Shown: positions 27,322-36,747 of the stretch, piece by piece
Position numbering within the stretch: position 1 is the first letter of the stretch
How the letters are laid out: each line of letters begins with the position of its first letter
DNA from: Alloyangia pacifica
GTDB lineage: Bacteria > Pseudomonadota > Alphaproteobacteria > Rhodobacterales > Rhodobacteraceae
Assembly: GCF_900116195.1 (NCBI RefSeq)
Contig: NZ_FOZW01000010.1
Span: forward strand, 186,001-250,000
Length of the DNA: 64,000 bases
Direction of reading: 5' to 3'
Notes under the pieces: generated by a model
Told to the model about the DNA's origin: nothing
The model's database searches: none
What the model saw: the letters and a program-made list of their open reading frames with translations, nothing else
Translations under genes and position numbers: made by a program

Positions 27322-27430
27322 CAGAAAGGATTTTCTGCGCGACATCAGGTGGTAGCGAGTACCACGGGTGGCAGTCGTGAGCATTGGTAACGAGTGACAC
27401 AGGGCGGGGTTTTCCCGCCCTGTTTTTTTC
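27322..27430 (+). ncRNA. candidate structured 3' UTR or small RNA ending in a terminator
   Basis: Three successive hairpins follow the preceding gene: 27322-27327 with 27332-27337, 27349-27354 with 27360-27365, and a rho-independent terminator 27399-27408 with 27414-27423 followed by seven T. The terminator lies 130 bp after the stop codon, leaving room for a 3'-derived or independent small RNA. No known family was recognised. Confidence 0.4.
27399..27430 (+). terminator. rho-independent terminator
   Basis: A perfect 10-bp stem (27399-27408 with 27414-27423), a 5-base loop and a run of seven T (27423-27429). It reads in the + direction and protects the converging TlpA-like gene that ends at 27459. 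Confidence 0.92.
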
Positions 27431-27458
27431 AGACCTGTTTTTTGCCAGACCTGTCTCT

Positions 27459-28019
27459 TCAGCCTTCGCCACCGATCGCCGCCGACAGCACCGCCCTGGC
27501 ATTCTCGGACGCCCAGTCCACGTCACCGGTGATCCGCGCCACCTCCTGCCCTTCGGGGTTGATCAGCACCGTGACCGGCAGACCCAGCACCGCCATCTCG
27601 CGCGCCAGCGCCGATTTCGGGTCGCGGTAGAGCGGCAGGTTGTCGACGCCGATCTCCTCGAAGAAGCTGGTCATGGCGGGCGGTGGGTTGCGGCCCGTGG
27701 CGATGGTCACCACCTCGAAGCTCTCACCCCCGAGCTCGGATTGCAGCGCCGAGAGCGCCGGCATCTCCTCGCGGCAGGGGGCGCACCAGGTGGCCCAGAA
27801 GTTCACCAGCGCCCATTTGCCCTGCAGGTCCGTCAGTGCCTTGGGGTTGCCCTCGAAGTCGATGAAGCCCGAGGTGCCCACGGGCTTCGGCGCCGCGTGG
27901 AAGACCAGCTTCTTCATTTCCCCTTCCCGAAGGGCACTCGCCGCCTCGACATCGGCCAGCGCCGGATTTGCAAGCGCAACACCGGCGGTATAGAGGATCG
28001 CCAAGGCCAGTTTTTTCAT
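27459..28019 (-). CDS. TlpA-like thiol:disulfide oxidoreductase, exported
   Basis: Periplasmic reductant of the TlpA/ResA/DsbE class, 186 residues. It has a signal peptide ([22 protein letters not shown]), a thioredoxin fold with active site WCAPC in [13 protein letters not shown], and the cis-proline segment [13 protein letters not shown]. Such proteins reduce apocytochrome c or cytochrome oxidase copper sites. ATG 28019 follows GGAGGG and is only 22 bp from the divergent argH start, so the two share a promoter region. Confidence 0.9.
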   Translation of the reverse strand: MKKLALAILYTAGVALANPALADVEAASALREGEMKKLVFHAAPKPVGTSGFIDFEGNPKALTDLQGKWALVNFWATWCAPCREEMPALSALQSELGGESFEVVTIATGRNPPPAMTSFFEEIGVDNLPLYRDPKSALAREMAVLGLPVTVLINPEGQEVARITGDVDWASENARAVLSAAIGGEG

Positions 28020-28041
28020 CTTCCCTCCGGAAAGGCAGCAC

Positions 28042-29433
28042 ATGTCGGACAAGACCTCGAACCAGATGTGGGGCGGCCGTTTCGCCGCTGGACCCGATGC
28101 CATCATGGAGGCGATCAACGCCTCGATCGGCTTCGACAAGCGGCTGGCGGCGCAGGATATTGCCGGCTCGAGGGCCCATGCGGCCATGCTCGCCGCCACA
28201 GGCATCGTGGACAGTAGCGATGCCGAAGCCATCCGGGAAGGTCTGCTCACGGTCTTGTCAGAGATCGAAGCCGGTGACTTCGCGTTCTCGACCGCGCTCG
28301 AAGACATCCACATGAACGTCGAGGCGCGCCTCAAGGAAACCATCGGCGAACCGGCGGGCCGCCTGCACACCGCGCGCTCGCGCAACGATCAGGTGGCGAC
28401 CGACTTCCGCCTCTGGGTGCGCGACCAGTGCGACGCCGCCGAGGGCGGCATCCTCGCGCTGATGAAGGCGCTTCTGGGCCAGGCCGAGGCGGGCGCCGAC
28501 TGGGTGATGCCGGGCTTCACCCACCTGCAGACCGCACAGCCGGTGACCTGGGGCCACCACATGATGGCCTATGTCGAGATGTTCTCCCGCGACCTGTCGC
28601 GGATGCGCGACGCACGCAAGCGGATGAACGAATCGCCGCTCGGCGCTGCCGCGCTGGCCGGCACCGGCTTCCCGATCGACCGCCAGATGACCGCCGAGGC
28701 GCTTGGTTTCGACCGGCCCATGGCCAACTCGCTCGACGCCGTCTCCGACCGCGACTTCGCGCTGGAGTTCCTCGCCGCCGCCTCGATCTGCGCCATGCAC
28801 CTGTCGCGCTTCGCCGAAGAGCTGGTGATCTGGTCCTCGGCGCAGTTCCGCTTCGTGACCCTGTCGGACCGTTTCTCCACCGGTTCGTCGATCATGCCGC
28901 AGAAGAAAAACCCCGACGCCGCCGAGCTGATCCGCGCCAAGATCGGCCGCATCTTCGGCGCCAATGTCGCGCTGCTGATGGTGATGAAGGGTCTGCCGCT
29001 GGCCTATTCCAAGGACATGCAGGAAGACAAGGAACAGGTCTTCGACGCCGCCGACAACCTGATGCTGGCGCTGGCCGCGATGGAAGGCATGGTCAAGGAC
29101 ATGACCGCCAATGTCGCCAACCTCGAGGCCGCCGCCGCCTCGGGCTTCTCCACTGCCACCGACCTTGCCGACTGGCTGGTGCGCGAGACCGGCCTGCCGT
29201 TCCGCGATGCCCACCACGTCACCGGCGCGCTGGTCGCCATGGCCGAAAAAAAGGGCTGCGACCTGAGCGATCTTTCGCTTGAGGAGATGCAATCGGTCAA
29301 CGGCACAATCTCCGAGGGTATCTTCGACGTGCTCGGCGTGCATAATTCGGTGGCAAGCCGAACGAGCTATGGTGGAACCGCCCCCGCCCGCGTGCGCGAG
29401 CAGGTGGCCCGATGGAAGGAAATCCTCGGATGA
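28042..29433 (+). CDS. argH: argininosuccinate lyase
   Basis: Last step of arginine synthesis: argininosuccinate to arginine and fumarate. The 463-residue protein has MWGGRF at the start, [15 protein letters not shown] and the fumarase/lyase signature [11 protein letters not shown] with the catalytic serine loop. Its stop overlaps the start of a small lipoprotein gene (ATGA), beginning a run argH-lipoprotein-lipoprotein-DUF2834-lysA. Confidence 0.97.
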   Translation: MSDKTSNQMWGGRFAAGPDAIMEAINASIGFDKRLAAQDIAGSRAHAAMLAATGIVDSSDAEAIREGLLTVLSEIEAGDFAFSTALEDIHMNVEARLKETIGEPAGRLHTARSRNDQVATDFRLWVRDQCDAAEGGILALMKALLGQAEAGADWVMPGFTHLQTAQPVTWGHHMMAYVEMFSRDLSRMRDARKRMNESPLGAAALAGTGFPIDRQMTAEALGFDRPMANSLDAVSDRDFALEFLAAASICAMHLSRFAEELVIWSSAQFRFVTLSDRFSTGSSIMPQKKNPDAAELIRAKIGRIFGANVALLMVMKGLPLAYSKDMQEDKEQVFDAADNLMLALAAMEGMVKDMTANVANLEAAAASGFSTATDLADWLVRETGLPFRDAHHVTGALVAMAEKKGCDLSDLSLEEMQSVNGTISEGIFDVLGVHNSVASRTSYGGTAPARVREQVARWKEILG

Positions 29434-29609
29434 AACGACTCGCCGGACTGACCCTGATCGCCGTGACCATGTTGCTCGCCGCCTGCGAGGATCCCAACAC
29501 GCGCGGACCAAGGGTCAACACCGGCGTTTCGATCGGCCCCGGCGGCGTGCACCCCCACGTGGGCGTCTCCGCCGGACGCGGGCCGGTTCGGGTCGGCGTC
29601 GGCACCTGA
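29430..29609 (+). CDS. small lipoprotein, Gly/Val-rich
   Basis: A 59-residue predicted lipoprotein with lipobox LLAAC (Cys20) after a short hydrophobic signal. The mature part is 40 residues, mostly Gly, Val, Pro and Arg with a repeated [16 protein letters not shown] pattern and no tryptophan or tyrosine. It overlaps argH by 4 bp. Family not recognised; small lipoproteins after argH are common in this group. Confidence 0.75.
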   Translation: MKRLAGLTLIAVTMLLAACEDPNTRGPRVNTGVSIGPGGVHPHVGVSAGRGPVRVGVGT

Positions 29610-29686
29610 CTTGCCGACAGACCTTTCCTGAGCGAAACTCCCGCCGCCCGGCACATCCGGGCAAAGAAAGACCGCGAGGAACACCC

Positions 29687-29842
29687 ATGATCATCCGCAG
29701 CGCATTGGCCCTTGGCCTCGTCGCAATGCTTGCCGCCTGCGGCGCCGACGGTCCGCCCACGCGGCCGGAGCCAAAGGATACGACTCCCGAACCGGGCATC
29801 AGCATCCATGGCTCCGTGGAGATGGGCGTCGCCTCTTCATGA
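29687..29842 (+). CDS. small lipoprotein, LptM-like
   Basis: A 51-residue predicted lipoprotein: basic start, hydrophobic stretch, lipobox MLAAC (Cys18), then CGADGPPTRPEPK. The CG-x-x-GP-x-x-P beginning of the mature part resembles LptM, the small lipoprotein that assists LptD oxidative maturation, and such genes often sit beside lysA. A GAGGA site lies 6 bases before the ATG. The LptM match is weak because the protein is short; its stop overlaps the DUF2834 start. Confidence 0.65.
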   Translation: MIIRSALALGLVAMLAACGADGPPTRPEPKDTTPEPGISIHGSVEMGVASS

Positions 29843-30150
29843 GCCTGCGCCACCTGTGGCTGGCGCTTGCGCTCTGGGGCACGGTCCATCCCATGACCCA
29901 CATGCTCGGCTGGCTGTCGCAGAACGGCTGGTCGCTGAGGGGCCTTGTCGCCGCTTGGCAGGCCAATGGGGCAGTCACCGGCCTCAGCTGGGATCTCGTC
30001 ATCACCGCCGTCACCCTGACGCTCTGGATTGTTGCCGAGGTGGCGGTGCGCCGCAACTGGGTGGCACTGCTGGCGATCCCCGCCACGTTCCTCGTCGGCG
30101 TAAGCTGCGGCCTGCCGCTCTACCTGTGGTTCCGGTCGCGCCCGATCTGA
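29839..30150 (+). CDS. DUF2834-like membrane protein
   Basis: A 103-residue protein with three predicted membrane spans (about residues 4-24, 50-70 and 75-97). It has the WDLVITAVTLTLWIVAE segment of DUF2834 proteins, whose function is unknown. The start overlaps the upstream lipoprotein stop (ATGA), so it is coupled to it and belongs to the argH-lysA run. Confidence 0.75.
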   Translation: MSLRHLWLALALWGTVHPMTHMLGWLSQNGWSLRGLVAAWQANGAVTGLSWDLVITAVTLTLWIVAEVAVRRNWVALLAIPATFLVGVSCGLPLYLWFRSRPI

Positions 30151-30271
30151 GGCACCGGCGCAAGGGCCCGGCGCTGCCTCCGGGCGATGCAACGCCCTGT
30201 TCCCTTCCCACGGGTTATCCTTTATCCCCGCGCTGAAGCCCTTAGGCGGCAGCAGTTATCCGGGGACGAAC

Positions 30272-31537
30272 ATGGACCATTTCCTCTATCGCAACGGCAT
30301 CCTCCACGCCGAGGATGTGCCCCTGCCCGAGATCATCTCGCAGGTCGGCAGCCCGGTCTACGTCTACTCCACCGCCACGCTGCTGCGACACTTCCTGCTG
30401 TTTGACGAGGCGCTGAGCTGGGGTCCGCACCTCGTCTGCTACGCGATGAAGGCCGCCTCCAACCAGGCGATCCTCAAGACGCTCGCCAAGGCCGGCGCGG
30501 GCATGGACGTGGTCTCGGGCGGCGAATACGCCCGCGCCAAGGCCGCCGGCGTGCCGGGTGACCGCATCGTCTTTTCCGGCGTCGGCAAGACCCGCGCCGA
30601 GATCCGCACCGCGCTCGAGGGCGGCATCCGCCAGTTCAACATCGAGAGCGAGCCCGAGATGGAGGTGATCTCGGAGGTCGCCGTCACCCTCGGCGTCACC
30701 GCCCCGGTGACCATCCGCGTGAACCCCGACGTGGATGCCAAGACCCACGCAAAGATCGCAACCGGCAAGTCCGAGAACAAGTTCGGCATTCCCATCGCCC
30801 GTGCCCGCGAGGTCTATGCCCGCGCCGCCGAGCTGCCGGGGCTGAAGGTGATCGGCATCGACGTGCACATCGGCTCGCAGCTGACCGATCTCGAACCCTT
30901 CCGCCTTGCCTATCGCAAGGTCGCCGAGCTGACCCACGCACTGCGCGTCGACGGCCACACCATCGAGCGCCTCGACCTCGGCGGCGGCCTCGGCATCCCC
31001 TATACCCGCAGCAACGAGGCGCCGCCGCTGCCCACCGACTACGGCCAGATGATCCGCGAGGAACTGGGCGATCTGGGCTGCGAGATCGAGATCGAGCCGG
31101 GCCGGCTGATCGCCGGCAACGCCGGTATCCTCGTGTCGCAGGTGATCTACCTCAAGCACGGCGAGGGGCGGGATTTCCTGATCCTCGACGCGGCGATGAA
31201 CGACCTGATCCGCCCGGCCATGTACGACGCGCATCACGACATCGTCCCGGTGATCGAGCCCGTCCCGGGCGGAGAGCAGCGCACCTATGACATCGTCGGC
31301 CCGGTCTGCGAAAGCGGCGACACATTTGCCAAGGGCCGTACCATGCCGCAGGTCAACCCGTCCGAGCTGGTCGCCTTCCGCTCGGCCGGCGCTTACGGCG
31401 CGGTCATGTCCTCGGAGTATAATACGCGGGCACTTGTCCCCGAAGTTCTGGTGAATGGCGATCAATTCGCTGTCATTCGCCGGAGACCGAGCTTTGAGGA
31501 AATCATAAACCGCGATACGCTTCCCGAGTGGCTGTAA
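30272..31537 (+). CDS. lysA: diaminopimelate decarboxylase
   Basis: PLP enzyme that turns meso-diaminopimelate into lysine. The 421-residue protein has the PLP lysine in CYAMKAASNQ, the barrel motif DLGGGLGIPY, EPGRLIAGNAG and the second-subunit active-site motif CESGDTF. It ends the argH-lipoprotein-DUF2834 run after a 121-bp gap. The order argH...lysA is common in Alphaproteobacteria. Confidence 0.97.
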   Translation: MDHFLYRNGILHAEDVPLPEIISQVGSPVYVYSTATLLRHFLLFDEALSWGPHLVCYAMKAASNQAILKTLAKAGAGMDVVSGGEYARAKAAGVPGDRIVFSGVGKTRAEIRTALEGGIRQFNIESEPEMEVISEVAVTLGVTAPVTIRVNPDVDAKTHAKIATGKSENKFGIPIARAREVYARAAELPGLKVIGIDVHIGSQLTDLEPFRLAYRKVAELTHALRVDGHTIERLDLGGGLGIPYTRSNEAPPLPTDYGQMIREELGDLGCEIEIEPGRLIAGNAGILVSQVIYLKHGEGRDFLILDAAMNDLIRPAMYDAHHDIVPVIEPVPGGEQRTYDIVGPVCESGDTFAKGRTMPQVNPSELVAFRSAGAYGAVMSSEYNTRALVPEVLVNGDQFAVIRRRPSFEEIINRDTLPEWL

Positions 31538-31600
31538 GTCCCCGTCCCTGACGGGCTCCCTGCGGCCACCGGACCGCAGGAGAGACCTCAGGAGACACCG

Positions 31601-34201
31601 ATGGCCTCAAGGGACCGCGCGCCCGCAGACATCCTGAAGCCGGTAAGATGGCAGATCCGCCTGACCCTCTGGGGCATGGCGGTTGAACGGCTCGTGCGCG
31701 CCTTCTGGCCACTGTGGTCGGTGATCTTCGTGGTGCTGGCCGCGCTGATGCTCGGCCTTCAGGATCTGGTGGACGTCGAATGGGTCTGGGCCGCCGGGGT
31801 GCTGGCGCTTGGCGGCACCGGCTGGGCGCTCTGGCGCGGTGTCCGCCGCATGCGCTGGCCGCACCGCGAGGAAGCGATGCTGCGCCTCGATGGCACCCTG
31901 CGCGGCAGCCCGATCCTCGCCGCTCTCGACAGCCCGGCCATCGGTGCAACCGACCCCGGCTCGCAGGCCCTTTGGAAAGCCCATCAGGAGCGGATGCGCG
32001 CCCGCATGCTCGAGGCCCGCGCGGTGCAGCCCGACCTGCGTGTCGCCCGCGCCGACCCCTTCGCCCTGCGCTACGTGGCGCTGCTGGCGCTTTCCGTGGC
32101 GCTGATCTTCGGCTCGGTGCTGCAAATGCGCTCGGTCACCGGCATGGGGCCGTCAGGCGAGAGCCTTGCCTCCGGGCCGACATGGGAAGGCTGGATGGAG
32201 CCCCCCGCCTACACGCGCCTTCCCTCCGTCTACCTCAACGACATCACCGCTGCCTCTCTCGACGTGCCGGAGGGCGCACGCATCACTCTGCGGCTCTACG
32301 GCGAGGTCGGCGCGCTCGACGTGACCGAGACCGTCTCGGGCCGCGCGCCCGACCCGGCGGAAGACCCCGAAGCCCCGGCCGAGACCGCGCAGGACTTCGA
32401 GGTCACCCAATCCGGCACGCTGGCCATCGATGGCCCCGGCGGCCGGTCCTGGGAGCTTGCCGTCATCCCCGACACCCGCCCCACCGTAGCGCAGGAGGGC
32501 GAGATCGAATCGAGCTACGAGGGCGACGCGCAGATCCCCTTTGCCGCCACCGATGACTACGGCGTGGTCTCGGGCACCGCCCGCATCGAACTGGCGCTGG
32601 ACGAGGTCGACCGCCGCTACGGGCTGACCGCCGAGCCCGAGCCGCGCGCGGTGATCGAACTGCCGCTGCCGATGCCCATTGCCGGCAGCCGCACCGAGTT
32701 CACCGAGACGCTGATCGAGAATTTCTCGACCCATCCCTGGGCCAACCTGCCGGTGCGCATCTCCTTCGAGGTCGCCGACGAGGCGGGCCAGACCGGGGCC
32801 GCCGAACCGCAGGTCATCCCCCTGCCCGGCCGCCGCTTCTTCGACCCGCTCGCCGCCGCGCTGATCGAGCAGCGCCGCGCTCTGCTCTGGTCCCGCGACA
32901 ATTCCCGCGACGTGACGCAGATCCTGCGCGCCGTCAGCTACAAGCCCGACGACATCTTCCGCTCGGCGGTGCCCTACCTGCGCCTGCGCACCATCCAGCG
33001 ACGGCTCGAAGGGTTCACCACCGAGGGCATGACCGCCGAGCAGCAGGACGAGATCGCGGGCGCGCTTTGGGACCTGGCGCTGCTGCTGGAAGAGGGCGAT
33101 CTGTCGAGCGCGCTGGAGCGGCTGCAACGCGCGCAGGACCGGCTGAACGAGGCGATGAAGAACGGTGCCTCTGATCAGGAAATCGCCGAGCTGATGCAGG
33201 AGCTGCGCGAGGCCACCGACGACTACCTCCGCCAGCTCTCGCGACAGGCGCAGCAGAACCCGGACCAGAACCAGCAGCAGATGGCCCAGGATCAGAACAC
33301 CATCGAGATGAGCCAGAACGACCTGCAGCGGATGATGGACCGCATCCAGGAGCTGATGGAGCAGGGCCGCATGGCCGAAGCGCAGGAAGCGCTGCGCCAG
33401 CTGCAGCAGATGATGGAGAACATGCAGGTCACCCAGGGCCAGCCCGGCCAGGGCCAGACCCCGGGCGAACAGGCGATGGAGGGGCTGGGCGAGACGCTGC
33501 GCAACCAGCAGGGGCTGTCGGACGAGGCCTTCCGCCAGCTCCAGGACCAGTTCAACCCCGGTCAGCAGGGGCAACAGGGGCAGCAGGGCCAGCAGGGTCA
33601 GCAGCAGGGCCAGAACGGCCAGGGCCAGCCCGGTGAGCAACCCGGCCAGGGCCAGGGTCAGGCGCAGGGCCAGGGCGGCGGCCAGCAGGGCGACGGCGGC
33701 ACGCTGGAAGAGAACCTCGCCGACCGTCAGCAGGCGCTGCGCGACGAGCTGAACCGACAGCGCCAGAACCTGCCCGGCGCGGGCACCGAATCCGGTGAGG
33801 CCGCGCGCGACGCCCTGCGCCGCGCAGATGATGCCATGGATGGTGCCGAAGAGGCGCTTCGGCAGGATGATTTCGCCGAGGCGCTGGACCAGCAGTCGCA
33901 GGCCATGGAAGCTCTGCGCGAGGGTATGCGCAACCTCGGCGAGGCTCTGGCGCAGCAACAGCAGCAGGGTCAGGGCCAGCAGGGCATGGCACAGGGCGGC
34001 GACCCCGGCCAGCAGCGCGATCCTCTGGGCCGGAACTCCGGCAGCAATGGCCAGCTCGGCACCGACGAGACCATGCTGCAGGGCGAAGACGTCTACCGCC
34101 GTGCTCGCGAGCTGCTCGACGAAATTCGCCGCCGCACCGGCGAGGGCGAACGTCCGCAGGAAGAACTCGACTATCTCGAAAGGCTGCTGGAGCGGTTCTG
34201 A
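31601..34201 (+). CDS. TIGR02302/DUF4175 family membrane protein
   Basis: An 866-residue protein of unknown function found in many Alphaproteobacteria. Two N-terminal spans (about residues 35-52 and 58-75) and a further one near residue 150 anchor it. A periplasmic body follows, then a helical region rich in Gln and Met (about residues 510-620), then a low-complexity Gly/Gln tract (about 640-700) and a coiled C-terminal part with further Gln runs. The N-terminal body SAYLNDITAASLDVPEG-like segments are beta-rich. The repeats make it prone to length change. Confidence 0.85.
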   Translation: MASRDRAPADILKPVRWQIRLTLWGMAVERLVRAFWPLWSVIFVVLAALMLGLQDLVDVEWVWAAGVLALGGTGWALWRGVRRMRWPHREEAMLRLDGTLRGSPILAALDSPAIGATDPGSQALWKAHQERMRARMLEARAVQPDLRVARADPFALRYVALLALSVALIFGSVLQMRSVTGMGPSGESLASGPTWEGWMEPPAYTRLPSVYLNDITAASLDVPEGARITLRLYGEVGALDVTETVSGRAPDPAEDPEAPAETAQDFEVTQSGTLAIDGPGGRSWELAVIPDTRPTVAQEGEIESSYEGDAQIPFAATDDYGVVSGTARIELALDEVDRRYGLTAEPEPRAVIELPLPMPIAGSRTEFTETLIENFSTHPWANLPVRISFEVADEAGQTGAAEPQVIPLPGRRFFDPLAAALIEQRRALLWSRDNSRDVTQILRAVSYKPDDIFRSAVPYLRLRTIQRRLEGFTTEGMTAEQQDEIAGALWDLALLLEEGDLSSALERLQRAQDRLNEAMKNGASDQEIAELMQELREATDDYLRQLSRQAQQNPDQNQQQMAQDQNTIEMSQNDLQRMMDRIQELMEQGRMAEAQEALRQLQQMMENMQVTQGQPGQGQTPGEQAMEGLGETLRNQQGLSDEAFRQLQDQFNPGQQGQQGQQGQQGQQQGQNGQGQPGEQPGQGQGQAQGQGGGQQGDGGTLEENLADRQQALRDELNRQRQNLPGAGTESGEAARDALRRADDAMDGAEEALRQDDFAEALDQQSQAMEALREGMRNLGEALAQQQQQGQGQQGMAQGGDPGQQRDPLGRNSGSNGQLGTDETMLQGEDVYRRARELLDEIRRRTGEGERPQEELDYLERLLERF

Positions 34202-34277
34202 TCCGCTCCGGCCCTGCCGCGGCCATGGCCCGTGACCCGGGCAGTGAATGGCGGCGGCAGGGGTGGATCAGATCGCC

Positions 34278-35399
34278 TCAGCCCTGTCCGAGCTTGGGCG
34301 AGGGTCGCGCTGACGCCAGCGGGGTCTGTGACAGGCGGATGGGCGTGCGGATGCCCGGCACGCCGTCGGCCTCCACCTTCATCCCCCGCGCGATCACCTG
34401 CGGGTTCTCGAACACCTGATCGACCGAGTTGATCGGCCCGGCGGGCACGGTGGCCTTCTCGAGCGCTGCCAGCAGTTCGGCCCGATCCCATGTCGCCAAC
34501 GCCTCGACCAGTGCCGGGCGCAGCAGCTCGCGATGCGCCACCCGCGCCTCGTTGGTGGCAAAGCGCGCGTCCTCGGCCAGCGTCAGCCCCAGCACGTCGC
34601 AGAGCCGGGCGAACTGCCCGTCATTGCCCACGGCGAGGATCAGGTCCCCCGAGCCAGTCGGCAGCACCTCGTAGGGCGCGATATTGGGATGCGCATTGCC
34701 CAGCCGCCGGGGGGCCTTGCCGGTTGCAAGGTAATTCATCCCCTGGTTGGCCAGCACCCCCACGGCGCAATCGAGCAGAGCCATATCGACCAGTTGCCCC
34801 TGCCCGGTGCGCTCGCGCGCCGCCAGCGCCGCCTGGATGCCGATCACCGAGTAGAGCCCGGTGAAGATGTCGGCAAAGGCCACGCCCACCTTCTGCGGCT
34901 CGCCCTCGGGGCTGCCGGTCAGGTCCATCCAGCCCGCCATGCCCTGGATCAGGAAATCATACCCTGCCCGTTCGGCATACGGCCCGTCCTGCCCGAAGCC
35001 GGTGATCGAGCAATAGACCAGCCGTGGATTGATCTCGCGCAGGCTCTCGTAGTCGAGGCCGTATTTCTTCAACCCGCCGAGCTTGAAATTCTCGATGACC
35101 ACGTCGGCATCCGCCACCAGCTCGCGCACCAGCGCCTGCCCCTCGGCGGTGCGGAAGTCTGCGACCACCGAGCGCTTGCCCCGGTTGGTGGCGTGGAAAT
35201 AGGCGGCCGAGCGGTCGCCCTCTCGCTCGATGAACGGCGGGCCCCAGCGGCGGGTGTCGTCGCCCTCGGGCGCCTCGACCTTGATCACCTCGGCCCCGAG
35301 GTCGGCCAGCACCTGGCCAGCCCAGGGCCCGGCGAGGATGCGCGCGAGCTCGATCACACGCACCCCGTGCATCGGAGGCAACTGGGGTGGCAGTTGCAT
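34278..35399 (-). CDS. CaiB/BaiF CoA-transferase, probable glutarate CoA-transferase
   Basis: Class III CoA-transferase, 373 residues, with the N-terminal GVRVIELARILAGPWAGQVLADLGAEVIKVE and the catalytic aspartate in GVAFADIFTGLYSV. It overlaps glutaryl-CoA dehydrogenase by one base (TGATG). From that context it most likely makes glutaryl-CoA from glutarate using succinyl-CoA or another donor, the reaction of the SUGCT enzyme. The acyl acceptor is inferred from the neighbour, not from residues. Confidence 0.85.
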   Translation of the reverse strand: MQLPPQLPPMHGVRVIELARILAGPWAGQVLADLGAEVIKVEAPEGDDTRRWGPPFIEREGDRSAAYFHATNRGKRSVVADFRTAEGQALVRELVADADVVIENFKLGGLKKYGLDYESLREINPRLVYCSITGFGQDGPYAERAGYDFLIQGMAGWMDLTGSPEGEPQKVGVAFADIFTGLYSVIGIQAALAARERTGQGQLVDMALLDCAVGVLANQGMNYLATGKAPRRLGNAHPNIAPYEVLPTGSGDLILAVGNDGQFARLCDVLGLTLAEDARFATNEARVAHRELLRPALVEALATWDRAELLAALEKATVPAGPINSVDQVFENPQVIARGMKVEADGVPGIRTPIRLSQTPLASARPSPKLGQG

Positions 35400-36619
35400 C
35401 AGAAGAACGCCTGGATGCCGGTCTGCGCCCGCCCGAGGATCAGCGCGTGCACGTCATGGGTGCCCTCGTAGGTGTTCACCGTCTCGAGGTTCGCCGCGTG
35501 GCGCATCACGCCGTATTCGATCTGGATGCCGTTGCCGCCGTGCATGTCGCGGGCCATCCGTGCGATATCCAGCGCCTTGCCGCAGTTGTTGCGCTTGATC
35601 AGCGAGACCATTTCGGGCGCGGCCCGGCCCTCATCCATCAGCCGCCCGGTGCGCAGGCAGACCTGAAGGCCCAATGCGATCTCGGTCTGCATATCGGCGA
35701 GCTTCTTCTGGAACAGTTGCGTGCCGGCCAGCGGCTTGCCGAACTGCTTGCGGTCGAGGCCGTATTGGCGCGCCTGGTGCCAGCAGAACTCTGCGGCACC
35801 CATGACGCCCCAGGCGATGCCGTAGCGCGCGCGGTTGAGGCAGCCGAACGGCCCCTTGAGGCCCTCGACGTTGGGCAGCAGCGCGTCCTCGCCAACCTCG
35901 ACGTCATCCATGACGATCTCGCCGGTGATGCTGGCCCGCAGGCTGAGCTTGCCGCCGATCTTCGGTGCGCTGAGACCCTTCATGCCCTTCTCCAGCACGA
36001 AGCCGCGGATCTTGCCGCCATGCGCCTCGGACTTGGCCCAGACCACGAAGACATCGGCGATCGGCGCGTTCGAGATCCACATTTTCGAGCCCTTGAGCAC
36101 GTAGCCGCCCTCGGTCTTCACCGCGCGCGTCTTCATGCCCGCCGGGTCGGAGCCCGCATCGGGTTCGGTCAGACCGAAGCAGCCGATCCACTCGCCGCTG
36201 GCGAGCTTCGGCAGGTACTTCATGCGCTGCTCTTCCGAACCGTAGGCATAGATCGGATACATCACGAGCGAGGATTGCACCGACATCATCGACCGGTAGC
36301 CGCTGTCCACCCGCTCCACCTCGCGCGCAACGAGGCCGTAGGCGACGTAGCCCGCGCCGATGCCGCCATAGGCCTCGGGGATGGTCGAGCCCAGCAGGCC
36401 CAACTCGCCCATCTCGCGGAAAATTTCCGGGTCGGTCTGCTCTTCGAGATAGGCATGCTCGACGCGCGGCAGCAGCTTTTCCTGCGCAAAGGCATGCGCG
36501 GTGTCGCTGATCATCCGCTCTTCCTCGGTCAGCTGCTCGCGGAACAGGAACGGGTCCTCCCAGTTGAACGAGGCAAGCGCGGGCTGCTCCTTGGGCTTGA
36601 GATGGGACAGGTCGGTCAT
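35399..36619 (-). CDS. gcdH: glutaryl-CoA dehydrogenase
   Basis: FAD enzyme that oxidises and decarboxylates glutaryl-CoA to crotonyl-CoA in lysine, tryptophan and glutarate breakdown. The 406-residue protein has the acyl-CoA dehydrogenase fold, [32 protein letters not shown] and the catalytic glutamate in [23 protein letters not shown] 36619 follows GGAGGAG. A LysR-family regulator is divergent and likely controls it. Confidence 0.95.
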   Translation of the reverse strand: MTDLSHLKPKEQPALASFNWEDPFLFREQLTEEERMISDTAHAFAQEKLLPRVEHAYLEEQTDPEIFREMGELGLLGSTIPEAYGGIGAGYVAYGLVAREVERVDSGYRSMMSVQSSLVMYPIYAYGSEEQRMKYLPKLASGEWIGCFGLTEPDAGSDPAGMKTRAVKTEGGYVLKGSKMWISNAPIADVFVVWAKSEAHGGKIRGFVLEKGMKGLSAPKIGGKLSLRASITGEIVMDDVEVGEDALLPNVEGLKGPFGCLNRARYGIAWGVMGAAEFCWHQARQYGLDRKQFGKPLAGTQLFQKKLADMQTEIALGLQVCLRTGRLMDEGRAAPEMVSLIKRNNCGKALDIARMARDMHGGNGIQIEYGVMRHAANLETVNTYEGTHDVHALILGRAQTGIQAFF

Positions 36620-36691
36620 CGGGAGGCTCCTCCGGAAGGATCATGCGTTTGGCGCAGAGACTAGCGCCGCCGCGCGCCTCTGGAAAACGAT

Positions 36692-36711
36692 TTGATTTGC
36701 TCAAGTCATGA
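36692..36711. promoter_or_regulatory. candidate LysR operator between gcdH and its divergent regulator
   Basis: TTGA-N5-TCAA (36692-36704), an imperfect dyad that also fits T-N11-A, followed by the palindrome TCATGA (36706-36711). It lies 44 bp before the LysR gene start and 73 bp before gcdH, the usual place for an autoregulating LysR box. Confidence 0.45.
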
Positions 36712-36747
36712 CGAAAACTCATAATCTGCGAATCCAAGGAGACCCGG

